Shown piece by piece: positions 34,769-46,204 of a DNA stretch of 64,000 nt. The notes under the pieces are model-generated. The model made no database searches. It saw only the letters and a program-made list of their open reading frames with translations, and was not told where the DNA came from. This DNA comes from Perilla frutescens (Eukaryota; Streptophyta; Magnoliopsida; Lamiales; Lamiaceae): the NCBI GenBank assembly GCA_026008535.1, contig BRKX01000002.1, positions 70,639,380 to 70,703,379 on the forward strand, in the 5' to 3' direction. How positions within the stretch are numbered: the first letter of the stretch is position 1; the number at the start of each line of letters is the position of its first letter. The translations under genes were made by a program, and so were the position numbers.

Positions 34769-37700
34769 ATGGCTCCTTCACTCGACGATACCATTGACGA
34801 TCACATCGCCGCCGCCGGAGTAGGAGCTGACGGTGAAATGGCGCCGGTTAAGTCCAGGGTCACGGTCGTCGGTAGTGGCAATTGGGGCAGCGTCGCCGCC
34901 AAGCTCATTGCTTCCAACACACTTAAGCTCAACTCTTTCCACGGTACCTTTTTCCTTTTTCTCATTTCTTTTTTTTAAAAAATTATTTATTAGTATCAGT
35001 AGAATGTTTTGTAGTAAACTGAATACTAGTCTGAATAATACTTACAAATTTTGGCACGTAAATATTGTAATATTACTTCAAACCCCCCAAATTTTACGAA
35101 TTTGGTCATACAAGAACTCGTGTAAAATCAACTTACTAGTATGGAGACCAAAGATCACGAGTTTGAATCTACTCAAGACCACACGTCGGGTGTGTGAGTA
35201 AAAAAAAATATAAAAGAAATTAGATTGAGGCATCTTTCATTATGTTTATGAGTAGCGACTGAAGATAGTTATTATAAAAATAAAAATTGATTGATGGAAA
35301 TGGAATTGGTCATAGGGCATGAGTGTAGTGGTGTTGCATTAAACGGGCAGTAGTTTCGGGCTAGTTCTACTAGGCTATATGTTAAACGGGCTTCGGATGT
35401 TATTTGTTCATGATGAACGGGCCAAAAAGATTGCGAGCTATTGGGCTATGAGTTAAGCTAGCCAAGATTACGAACTGAACTGTATTTTTACACTAAAATG
35501 TAGAATAATCCTCTAAAATTAACATGTACTTAACTAGTTAGGAATAACAGCTTCATTGAAGTTTTTCTTTAGCTTTTAAATCAATATGAACTGTCGAAAA
35601 AATTAAAATAGTATTCAAATGATTATATATGTTTCGGAATAGAAAAAGGAATCAGTATAAATCAACCTAAAAACCTTGGATAAGTGCTACTAAATAATTT
35701 GGACAAATTATTTGTATAATTTCATTGCTGAAGTAAGATTGCGGATGTAATTTGTCGTGTTTCTTCTGGTTATGTACCAAAATTTGCCATTTATCTTGAG
35801 GAAATTTGTATACTTAGTTCTTGAGTAGGGAGTTTTTATTTTATTTTATTTATTTGAATAGACGAAGTGAGAATGTGGGTGTTTGAGGAGACACTGCCAA
35901 CTGGTGAAAAGCTCTCTGAAGTCATCAACAAGACTAATGTAATGTGTTGTTTATGGCTTTCTCTTCATCACTCATGATGCTTGTCCAGTTGTCCTAATAT
36001 TAATCTTGATCAATTTGGCCTCGAACTGTCTCCTTCCACAGGAGAATGTTAAATATCTGCCCGGCATAAAGCTTGGTAGAAATGTCGTTGCAGACCCTGA
36101 TCTTGAACATGCAGGTATTCTAAGTTTGGATTCTAGTTCATTGTTCGAGTTCTTTGAGCTACTCGATGATTGCCAAATGCTCGTCTGATTACTTCAAAAT
36201 TGCCCTGATTTGCAATGTGATAGTGAGGGATGCCAGCATGTTAGTATTTGTGACTCCCCATCAGTTCATGGAGGGCATTTGTAAGAGGCTAGTAGGGAAG
36301 ATTAGTCTTGATGCCGAAGCAATCTCTCTCATCAAAGGAATGGAAGTCAAGAGGGAAGGTCCATGCATGATCTCATCTCTCATATCCGAACAGCTTGGAA
36401 TTAATTGTTGTGTTTTGATGGGTGCAAACATTGCAAACGAGGTTAAATTATTGCCCTGTCGTTAAAATCTTAAGCATGATCGATTGTCTAGCAATTGATA
36501 ATCTATTTATTGTGATAAGATGATTGGCATTTGTGCAGATTGCATTGGAGAAGTTCAGTGAGGCGACTGTCGGGTACAGAAAAAGTAAAGAGACCGCAGA
36601 TAAATGGGTTCAGCTATTCAACACTTCATACTTCATGGTCTCGCCTGTGAGTGAATGTCTAGTTTTGAACGAAATCTTAGTTTTACACCCTGACTGGATT
36701 ATGACATACTTCATTCTTATGTTGTTGAACAAATATGATTAGGTCCAAGATGTGGAAGGAGTTGAACTATGTGGAACACTAAAAAACGTCGTTGCTATTG
36801 CAGCAGGCACACATACTAATCCAATTGTTTGTATATTGATTGATATTGTCTTCTTTTAGTGATCTTATCGTGTTAAAATGATGGATGAGTCTTCTGTAAA
36901 CAGGATTCGTGGATGGATTGGAGATGGGGAACAACACAAAGGTAAATGCTGAATATTTTTTTTGTTAGAGCTGTAATAAAATTATAAGTAGCTGAAATTG
37001 GTTATTACAAATGATTTACCAGGCTGCAATAATGAGAATTGGTTTGAGAGAAATGAAGGCTTTTTCGAAGCTACTTTTCCCTTCTGTCAAGGATAGTACT
37101 TTCTTCGAGAGCTGTGGAGTAGCAGATCTAATTACAACGTGCTGTAAGTATAACCGATGTATCAGCATCCTGAACAACAAACTTATTTCTTCATAAGAAT
37201 AATCACAAAACGAGCTCTATGTTATATCACCAGTGGGGGGGAGAAACAGGAGATGTGCTGATGCTTTTGCTAGGAACGGTGGGAAGAGGTCATTCGATGA
37301 GCTCGAAGCAGAGATGTTGCAGGGCCAGAAGCTACAGGTATGCATTCACAAATAGCAGCAGTATTATCAATTTGCAAGAAAATAATCACATATTATTACT
37401 CCATATGTCTCATATATATATTAATATACCTCTACTTAGTGTTCTTAGAAATTTAACAATCTTTCTATGCTGAATGAGTAAATAATGGTATAGTGGGAAG
37501 ATTTTTATGCAACTCAATATTTCCAAGTACATTCAATACATTTTCTTAACATATGCAACACGAGGACTAAAGAATACAAATTTTCATGTTCTACTATGAT
37601 TAATGAAAACTTTATAGGGCGTCTCGACTGCAAAAGAGGTCCACGAGGTTTTGAGTCACCGGGGATGGTTAGAGCTTTTCCCCCTCTTCTCAACCGTTCA

Positions 37701-37800
37701 CGAGATCTGCTCTGGTCGTCTTCCGCCAACAGCCATTGTGGAATATAGTGAGCACCCCCCAAACTATTCCATTGTGGGAGGGGCTGCTCAGTTTTTCTAA
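34769..37800 (+). CDS. GPDHC1: cytosolic NAD-dependent glycerol-3-phosphate dehydrogenase
   Basis: Ten exons in phase: 34769-34943, 35862-35938, 36042-36114, 36224-36441, 36539-36646, 36743-36806, 36904-36941, 37023-37143, 37234-37337, 37618-37800, giving 386 aa. The enzyme interconverts dihydroxyacetone phosphate and glycerol 3-phosphate with NADH, feeding glycerolipid synthesis and cytosolic redox balance. VTVVGSGNWGS (31-41) is the dinucleotide-binding Gly loop. VFVTPHQF and KGMEVKREGPCMISSLIS are conserved core segments. GTLKNVVAIAAG carries the catalytic Lys at about 231, followed by NNTKAAIMRIGLREM. No plastid transit peptide; a 30-residue N-terminal extension is typical of the cytosolic form. 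Intron 6 is GC-AG. The C-terminal tail (EHPPNYSIVGGAAQFF) is not one I recognise from relatives. Intron 1 holds a SINE-like scrap near 35140-35210 and a hAT-like fragment near 35330-35470. Confidence 0.96.
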
Positions 37801-38644
37801 AATTTGCATGAATGAAATCGATACGATGTTGTCTTTTTGTGACAATGAGAGCTTGCGCTAAAGATGTAGCTCCAAAACAAATACAATGTGTAGGTATGGA
37901 CATCAATTTGTGCTTGACATTTTTTTTTCTTTTTCCTTTTTTGGTCTTTTTTAAGAAAAAGAATTCAGCAGGTTCAGAAAAGTCATGTTGTGGATGTTGT
38001 ATCACATCTCATTGTGCTATCATGGAATTGCTATCTCAAAAGATTTGTTAGTTATCAATTTGGAACATTATAGATTAAACTATCAAGAAATAGCAAATAC
38101 AACAAATACCAATGTTTGTTTAAGGGACCGATACCAAGTACAGTAAACTATCTTTTATATCCAAAGTTATTTTAGTTTTTTTAAATTTATCTAAGACTAT
38201 TAGTTTTGTCAGTAAAATACATAAATGATTTAAAATTTCTATCAAATCTAATATCGGATGCATTTTTGGATAAAAATTACCTTATGATTTGATTGAATAC
38301 TTTGATCTTCTTCCTTGTATTTTTTTTTTTTTGGTGTGCATTGTGTCTAAATCAACTACATCTATGGCACATGTTTACTGTAATATGTTGTGCCGTAAAA
38401 TGTATTCGATGTTAAATTTAATTAGTTTTAAAATAATTAAGATATTTACCTCACAAAAGTTTTGCTAGATTTGGAAAATTGAAAATAATCTTAATAGAAA
38501 CCATAGTTTATCCTTATCAGTAATAACCCTTTTTAGGTTAGGTATAAAAAAATGTCCCAATAATTTGAGTGATTTTTTAAAAAAGTTCAAACTTATGAAT
38601 AATAGCAATTTCATGTCCAATATTTCAACATTTTAACAAAAGAG
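37801..38644. other. GPDH downstream flank
   Basis: 3' UTR and intergenic AT-rich DNA with T runs. Nothing else seen. Confidence 0.5.
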
Positions 38645-39330
38645 AAGCTCTTGCGTACAAGAGCCCTTATATGCGCCTATTTCAGACGGCACGTGGCGCC
38701 CACGCGCGGCGCGTGAGCGTCACGCGCCCGTCTATTTTTTTTTTTTTCTGGCGAACTTTTTATTTTTATTTTCGATTTTCTTTGTTTTCATTTTATTTTT
38801 CCCAACAAAATTTATACCCTAAAATAAAATTAGTGAATTCTAAAATTAAAGCGAATTGATATAATTTGTTTGAAATAAATATAAATTTATACCATAAATG
38901 AAATTAATAAATCCTAAAAAAGCACAAAATAAAACCTAAGAACACCACCCCAAAAAAGTCCTAAAAAACACAAAAAAAAAACAAAAAAAAGCCCCCAAAA
39001 AACCTAAAAAACACAAAATAAAACCCTAAAAACACTCCAAAAAACTCTAAAAAACACAAAATAAAACTCTAAAAATACCCCAAAAAACCATAAAAAAACA
39101 CAAAATAAACCCCAAAAAATCCTAAAATACACAAAATAAACTATTAAAAAAATCACGAATTCCTAAACTCTAAACATTAATTGGAATGGAAAAAATCAAA
39201 ATTTGAACTAAATAAACTAGTATAAGATAAGTAGCAGACCATTTACTATTTAATGATACTCGGGTCAAAACGGGTTGACCCGCCCATCTGAAATAAGCTT
39301 TATATGCACCTTGTGCATGCAAGTGCCTTA
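38645..39330. repeat. dispersed repeat, copy 2
   Basis: Homologous to 1556-2110: GC-rich head (GGCACGTGGCGCCCACGCGC), T-rich block, TATACCCTAAAATAAAATT, a run of diverged AAAACACAAAATAAAACCC units (38920-39150), AAACTAGTATAAGATA and the tail AAGCTTTATATGCACCTTGT. This copy has a longer C/A-rich section, consistent with slippage. Confidence 0.65.
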
Positions 39331-39483
39331 ACAAAAATATTCAGATACAACGATGGCAGTTTGATGTAGGTGATGAAATCTTTAGGAACAGCCAGTGCCA
39401 CAAATTACACAACTTTTTAAACGAAAGCCTCATTACAACCTTTTGATAACCAGTTTGAATACTAAATTCGTGTTAATCATTTT

Positions 39484-40010
39484 AGGGCATGTGCAAGTCT
39501 ATGGGGAAATTGAAACTGCTGGGGTAAAAGAATTGTAATTCACTGAACTTAATTAAACACCTCACGAGTGAAAACAGAAGAGTTGAGCGATCCTTATGCC
39601 TGATGATCGAGCTGATAACTGCTTACCTGCATAATGCTAATTTATGTCCAGAAAACCTCTCTTTTCTGATTTTTTTTTTCAAATTTTTATGTTGTTTTGT
39701 TATTAGGGCTTTGTTTTTTCATTTTGTTTATTTGTTTTTAATATATTTTATATTTTAAATAATGTATTATAAATTAGTATTAAAATTTGTTATAAATCAT
39801 AAGTCTAATTGAATGCAAATGTTGAAATATAAAATTAAATTAGATAAAAATTACACCAACAATAAAAACTATATGAAAGTATTAAAATAAATAAAATTAC
39901 ATGAAATAAAAACATAAAAATGTCTAAATAGCAAAAAGAATCTAAGATATAGAAACACATTTCTCGCTTTAAAATGCATTAATTGATCATTTGTTGGTGG
40001 AATGTTTTAA
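39484..40010. mobile_element. degraded Harbinger/Tourist-type MITE, copy 2
   Basis: Begins TTA-GGGCATGTGCAAG and shares, in order, AATAATGTATTATAA, ATTAAATTAGATAAAAATTA, CACCAACAATAAAAACTA, AGAAACACATTTCTCG and AAATGCATTAATTGATCATT with the element at 43111-43605. The right terminus is lost. Confidence 0.65.
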
Positions 40011-40560
40011 TTCAAAGAACTAAAATATAGTATTATGTAACTTTATATTTGTTTTGCAATATTTTTATGAATTGTAGTTTTTATTTTATATTAATCCAAA
40101 TAATTTTGTTTTAATAATTACTATAAAACGTTGAATTTAATTTTATATTCATAGATGCATATATTATTATATGTTTAGAAATTATAAAATAATAATTATA
40201 ATGAAAATACATTATTATGGTATATTCTTTTTGTGTTGAATTACAGTGCAGACTGTTGGAGATAAGATACAGATTATGCAGTATTTTAACATGTGGATGT
40301 TGTATTATAGTACAGACATCTAAAGATGGTTGTAGATCCCTAATCTTATAAAAATTATATTTATTATTTCTCCAATCTCCCAATTCTTTGTTTGGAAAAA
40401 ACAATTGACAGGATATCTCATGTGAGATCCGTTAGACGGATCTATCCATGAAAGTGGTATCGCTCTATTTTTCTTTACCTTTTTTTTTTCTATTTCTTTT
40501 TTCAATTTCCTTTTTCTTTGTTTTTATAAATATATATTTAATCTTTTAAATTAATTTTTT
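40011..40560. other. intergenic DNA
   Basis: AT-rich. At 40417-40443 an interrupted palindrome, TGAGATCCGTTAGACGGATC, resembles the ends of the 11-kb element; it may be a stray TIR. Confidence 0.4.
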
Positions 40561-40915
40561 TATCGACGTCTCGCACAGTGCACTAGCCCAACGCTAATGC
40601 ATGGATTGGTGCACTTCGATCGAAAATTATTTTTTTAAAATAAATATTATACCCTAAAATTAAATTTAAATAATTTATTTTTTTATCTGACATCTCGCGC
40701 AGTGCAATCGTTCGATGCTAATGCGTGGGCTCATGCATTGCGCTCGATAATTGATTTTTAAAAAAAAAATAAATATAGGCCTTAAAATGGAATTTTTTGA
40801 ACTCTAAAACTATATTAAATTAATTTAATTATTTTATCCGACATTTTGCGCATTACACTCGCCTGACAATAGTGCGGAAATTCGTACACTAAACTTAATT
40901 ATTAATTGGAATGAA
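40561..40915. repeat. three tandem copies of a 123-151 base unit
   Basis: Units start at 40561, 40684 and 40835 with TATC.GACGTCTCGCACAGTG-like words, then GCTAATGCGTGG and a CACTCGATAATT-like stretch. The copies are diverged. GC-rich cores alternate with AT-rich spacers. No coding capacity. Confidence 0.7.
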
Positions 40916-40977
40916 ATAATTTTTCTTAAAAAATATTTAAAAAAAACTATACACAAACGAAAAATATATGGAAAAAT

Positions 40978-41300
40978 TATACTCCATCTGTTTTTAAATA
41001 AGTGTAATTCTGAATGAATGCATACATATTAATAAATATATTAATTAGATAATTAAATTATTTTATATACATTTATGTAAATATATTAAATGATTTTAAT
41101 ATGATTATTTGAATGAATTAAATAAGGGTAAATATAAGAAAAATGTAAATTTTTTACCTCAATTATGTAGAATGATACTTTTTTGTAAAATAAAATTAAA
41201 GTGTTAAAATGACATTTATTGAAACAAAAAATAAAAAATTAGAAGATAGGCGCGTGTGCCCACGCGTCAATATATTGTGATAGTGAGGCCGCTTCGTATA
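40978..41300. other. possible Stowaway-like end and flank
   Basis: TACTCCATCTGTTTTTAAAT at 40979 resembles one Stowaway/mariner MITE terminus; no partner end was found. The rest is AT-rich. Confidence 0.35.
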
Positions 41301-41512
41301 AATTTTTCTGAAGCGTTTTGATTTGCCCTAAGGATTTCATAGATCTCCAAAAGCAGAAACTCTCGTTCGAAAAATCTCACTCAAATATAAGAACTTTTAG
41401 AAATTGGCTGGCGCAGCGGCGGCGATGTGAAGCTCGAAATTCCGGCGATTCGAAATTTGAGAAGGATTTTGCGGACGAATCTTCGATTAAAGATTTCAAA
41501 GATTGGGACGGT
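41300..41512 (+). other. possible 5' untranslated first exon of the NET-domain gene
   Basis: A less AT-rich stretch starts near 41285 and ends GATTGGGACG/GTATTG, a fair splice donor. The first ATG (41425) is followed at once by a stop. The next coding exon (46194) has the acceptor CTACTTCAG with ten bases before its ATG. Joining them would make a 4.7-kb leader intron full of transposons. Spacing and composition are the only support. Confidence 0.35.
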
Positions 41513-41935
41513 ATTGATCTATGAAAACTTGTCGAAAAAACACTATTCTTTCATATTTAATTTGAGCGTTTCTTCTTCACAATCTCAGATCTGCTTTTAT
41601 TTATTAGATGTCGTTTGGGTGGGTTCTCAACTGATGTTGAATAATTGGTTGATAAATTTTGGCTTTGAAATTTGCGATTAAGCAGAATTTACATGGTTTT
41701 TTTTTCTTCCTTTTTTCTTTCAATGTTTTCAAGAGAGAGAAAAAAGGATTAGTTCAGGTAAGAAAAGATATTGGGGGTGAAAATGAGAATATTATTTATT
41801 TTATTGTATTTTACTGCTTAATTGCTATAATTTCATTGTTTAGTTATTAGGACTGGTTTATTGCATTTATTTTGTATTTTAATTATTTTATTTCTATAAT
41901 GAATTTAGATGCACGCTTTTGTATAGGATATTTAG

Positions 41936-43103
41936 CATGGTTTAAAAAGGTGCAAGAGGCACTCGCCTAGATGTTAGCCTTAAGGCGAGGTGTTGGAAAC
42001 TAGTACTCAAGGCGCCGTCTCTCTCCAGCCGAGGGGCAAAAGGCAAGTTTGTTTTCGTGAGGTGGCGCCTCACATATTGACGGGTTTGATATTTTTTTGG
42101 GGTTTAATTGGGTTTTGAGCTTCAATTGGGTATGTGCTTAAATTAAAAACCCTAAGATATTGCAAATTACCCTAAGCCCATCAAGTCTTGAATGAATTAA
42201 GTGATCAATTTCTTGATTTTCCTCATCTTCGTTGCCCCGTAAGTTGCGATAGAAAGAGAAAAGGTTTTTTATAGCTCAACTTTAGCTTCTCTCTCACTTC
42301 TCATTGGTCATCTCCTCCCTCTCTTAGAAAGAAAGCAAAAAGATTTGCGCAAGATTAAGATTTCTGAGTTTATGATTTTAAGACTAAAAACCTAATTGTG
42401 TAATTTATGTTTGTTATTTTGTTATTGGATTGTTGAATCTTGTTACTTGATTTGAGATTATGTATTTAATGTTATGAATTGTGCCTTTTTTGGTTATGAA
42501 TTCATGAGTATTATATATTGTTTAATATTTTTCTTCTTATTGTCGAGGCTCGGGCCTCGGTCCGTCTCGCGGCTTACGTCTTGCAAGTAGGGCTGTAACG
42601 AATCACGAATCGAATCGAGTCGAAAACCATAATGCTCGAGTGAGGCTCGTTAAGGAATATTCAAGTGCTCGATTTGAGCTTTTTTCCTCGCGTTCAAGTT
42701 CGGCTCGATAAATATTTGGCATGTTTGAATTCGATTCGAGCTTGATTTGTGAAATACTCGAAAATTTATTAAACAAGTCTGAGCTCGAATGCTTGAAAAA
42801 AGCTAGTTTAATTTACATATTCGTGCTCGGGCTTGAAAAAAATAAGTTATTTTATTTACTCATTTGAAATATTTATAATATTCATGGACATGTTTGATTA
42901 AGCTCGAACTCGAACATGTTCACGAGCTGAGCGAGCCAAATATTACTATGTTCGAGTTTGGCTCATTTAGAAAATGAACGAACTTCGAACAAACTTTTTT
43001 CAAGCCGAATTCTGAATAGTTCACATACGGCTCTCTTCATTTACAACCCTATTTGCAAGGCTCCGATTAAACGCCTTGAGGGTAGCTTTCTTTTTAAACT
43101 TTG
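41936..43103. mobile_element. hAT element, outer
   Basis: A perfect 8-bp TSD, ATATTTAG, lies at 41928-41935 and 43104-43111. Ends CATGGTTTAAAAAGG and CAAAGTTTAAAAAGAAAG (right, read inward) are TIRs, followed by AGGCACTCGCC and CTCAAGGCG blocks. Non-autonomous; split by another hAT element at 42588-43051. Confidence 0.9.
42588..43051. mobile_element. hAT element, inner
   Basis: TIRs TAGGGCTGTAACGAA and TAGGGTTGTAAATGAA (right, read inward). The TSD is CTTGCAAG (42580-42587) and TTTGCAAG (43052-43059), 7 of 8. The interior is rich in GCTCGA/TCGAGC words. Inserted into the hAT element at 41936-43103, so it is the younger. Confidence 0.88.
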
Positions 43104-43110
43104 ATATTTA

Positions 43111-43605
43111 GGGCATCTCCAAGGGATGCTGCATTTCACTAAAATAGTGCATAATTCTGCTCCAACAAGGACGGCAAATGCGGCTGCATTTACCATCCCT
43201 CTCTCTTCAACGGCAAAATAATTTTTTAGTTTTTTTCTTTTTATGTTATATTTTATTTATTATTTTGTTTTGTATTTTGTGTATGTTGTTTGTATTTTAT
43301 TTTAAATAATGCGTTATAATTATTATTAAAATTTATTATATATGATAAATTTAATTAAATACAAATGTTTATACATAAAATTAAATTAGATAAAAATTAG
43401 ACCAATAATAAAAAATATTAAAATAATCAAAATTACACCAATAATAAAACTACATGAAAATACTAATAATTCAAGATGTAGAAGCACATTTCTTGTTTCG
43501 AAATGCATTAATTGATCACTTGATCATTTGTGGGAGGTCCGAATTAGAATTTGCTGCATTTTGGGGATAGTGATGTATTATAATGGAGACTTGTTGGAGA
43601 TGGTC
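43111..43605. mobile_element. Harbinger/Tourist-type MITE, copy 1
   Basis: Ends GGGCATCTCCAAGG and GACCATCTCCAACAAG (right, read inward) are typical Tourist TIRs. Flanking triplets are TTA (43108-43110) and TAA (43606-43608), one base from a 3-bp TSD. Its left boundary overlaps the TSD of the hAT element just before it. A degraded relative lies at 39484-40010. Confidence 0.8.
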
Positions 43606-44640
43606 TAAGAAGTTTTATATGTAAGATATTCAATCGTGAAATTTTGTTAATATGGAGTCATTTGAATGCTTTCTTTGAAAAATTACTCTGTCCCAATTCT
43701 TATCAACATGGTTAGTGTAATGTTGCCAGGATGAATGTTTGAAGATACTTTAAATGATTACAATGGATTCTTCTAGTTGTTACATGACCTCGATGTATAT
43801 AGTCAGCTTTTCTATCCATTTGTTTCATTTTGCTTGTATTAAGTTACTTCCTTTTATTTTGAGTTTGAACACGTGTGATTCACTTGACCTTAATGATTTG
43901 GATACCTTATGTTATCATGTTAGCGGGCTACAATGAGTATGAACGCCTATTAAGCCCCCTTATGAGGTTGTTTTCTTGTTTTGAGTTGGGGAGGTAGAGT
44001 AGTGGAGATTGAACTTAAGAGCTCTCTCTTTTCATAGGGGAGTAGAGATCCATGACTTGGGTATCATTGAAGGGACCCCTCAATAGGTTAAATGCCCTTT
44101 GGTATCAAGTTAAGCCATTTATAAAGTTTGAGTTTTTAAGTCTTGGAGAAGATTCATGACTCAAAAGGAGATTAATGATGTTGGCAATTGCATACACCAA
44201 TAGAATGTTGATGTTGACCTTCCAAATAGAAGAACGGACTGTCCTTAGTGGTTGGCCCTTCAGTGCTTAAGTTAGTATCTAATGGCAAGTTTCTTAACAT
44301 AAAGTTATGCACTTGCCTAGATATTATTGAACGTCTTCAAATTTACAAAATTGAATTTTAGTTTTAGATGGTTTCTTATGGTCCGGTCAAAACCTTTATG
44401 GAATATCCCATATGGAAAAATCTTGGAACAGTTAAAGGATACATACAACGGTGTAAAGGATACTTCTTACAAGGTATGTGATACTTGCGCTAACCATTTT
44501 GATTAAGTAAGGATGAGTCCAAAGTAGTAGTTGAGTTTGTTTATGCCGTTGTATTACTCTTACAACCCCATGTGCATGTGGTAATATAGATGGTTTTATA
44601 ACAAACTTGGGGGGTGCTATTTGATGGGGAAAACCTACAC
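43606..44640. other. non-coding DNA, possible intron
   Basis: Moderately AT-rich, no TE ends or exons recognised. Confidence 0.4.
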
Positions 44641-45870
44641 CTGGAGGAAAGTGATTACGGCGCCATATCTTCAATGGGAGGTTGATTGTAGCCGCCTACA
44701 TGAGAAAATTTTAAAAGGTTTAAAACGTGTATATAGTGCAAGAGGATTCTTTGAATGACTTTATTTTACCATTTAAGCAAAGTGGGTATTAGAAATGTCT
44801 CATATTAGCTTGAGAAAGTAGCATGTGGCACTAGGGCACTGCAAAGACAATCATTGAAAATTAGTACATTCGGTCGGTTCTGTCCTAATGTAAATGGATT
44901 GAATTTTTTAATTCGGTCGGTATGGTCCTGAGAAAAATGAAAATGGACGGACTAGACTGACATAATAAGGTTATTACATATATATATATAATATTAGATA
45001 AATAATTATATTTATTGGTGTATTACTATTAATATTCAGATTTATAGCAAAATTATATCATATTCGTAATATTAACGTAAAAAATCGTAAAGTGTAGAAT
45101 AGATTGAAGAAGGGTGAAGAAACAATAGAAAATTCGGTCGAACCAACCGAAAAAATTTGTTCAGTCTTTGGTCCGGTCCTAAAATTTTATTCGGTCGGTC
45201 TGGTCTGTAAAAAAAATTCGTTCGGTCCATTCATTCCTATCTTGATCGGACCGACAGATTGCAGAGCCTTATGTGACACTTTCTAAAAGTGAGTATATCC
45301 CTCTTACAAGCTGGTTCTGTGAGAGTGAGTTAGGTCTAATATCCATTTTGAATACAACATCAAAGCCAGATTCAATGTTGGGTGTCCCCAATATTGTTCG
45401 TTGTTCGTTTGTGATTCTCAGCATAATTCCATGGTAGCGTGTTAAAAATTCCCCACGTTGGCCGGAGAAAGTGGCATGTGCGATATCTTCAATGGGAGGT
45501 TTATTTTACCGTCTACATGACAAAATTGTAAAAGGCTCAAAAGGTGTATATCGTGCAAAAAGAGTGTTAAAAATGTCCCATATTGGATGGAGACAATAGC
45601 GTTTACCACTTTATAAAGGTTAGCGTATCCCTCTCCTTACCAGCCGGTTTTGTGAGGATGAGTTAGACCCAATATTCGTTTGTATTATGGCATCAAAGTC
45701 AGCCTAGTTTCAATGTTGGGTGTCCCCAATGCCGTTGCGATTCCTAGCATAGTTGCACTCTATGCTTGAGGGCATGTGCCACTTTATATAAGTGAGGGTA
45801 TTTCTCCCCTTTACAAACCGGTTTTGTGAGAGTGAGTTGGGCCCAATATCCCTTTCTACTAACCGGTATT
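44640..45870. repeat. cluster of LTR-like repeat fragments
   Basis: Segments recur in direct orientation. 44662-44750 (ATATCTTCAATGGGAGGTT, GCCTACATGA.AAAATT, GTGTATAT.GTGCAA) recurs at 45481-45568. ATGTCCCATATTGG-like starts occur at 44796, 45447 and 45571. CCGGTTTTGTGAGAGTGAGT-like words occur near 45312, 45647 and 45814, each followed by TTAGGCCCAATATCC-like text. AATGTTGGGTGTCCCCAAT occurs twice. The pattern resembles broken LTR or TRIM copies stacked together. No internal coding domain is present. Confidence 0.55.
44870..45260. mobile_element. likely hAT-type MITE inside the LTR-like cluster
   Basis: Both ends carry TTCGGTCGGT words in inverted orientation (ATTCGGTCGGTTCTGTCC left; GTCGGTCCGATCAAGATAGG right, read inward). 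It interrupts an LTR-like copy that resumes at about 45275 with GACACTTTCTAAAAGTGAGT. TSD not clearly readable, so boundaries are approximate. Confidence 0.5.
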
Positions 45871-46204
45871 TCTCCCCATTCATGTTACACTTGCGCATTA
45901 GGGTAATGCCTATGACAATGGTTCACAAGATAAATGCATTTTTCTTTTATCGAGTATGAGATGCTTCAAAGAAAACTTTGCTTTCCCTTTCGAGTTTGTG
46001 TTGCTCTTGCATTTTATAGAATAAAGTCACATTTGAAGAATTGGGGACTTTGAATTGTGGTCTTTGTTCATGCATGGCGTGCACTCAATTTTTTTTTTGT
46101 GCTTGTATTTAGTCCAAATTTTGCTCAATCTTGATTTGTTTCCCTTCATATCCCTCCTTCCTTCATGTTAATGTGAAACCATTGTCTACTTCAGAGTCGC
46201 TGCC

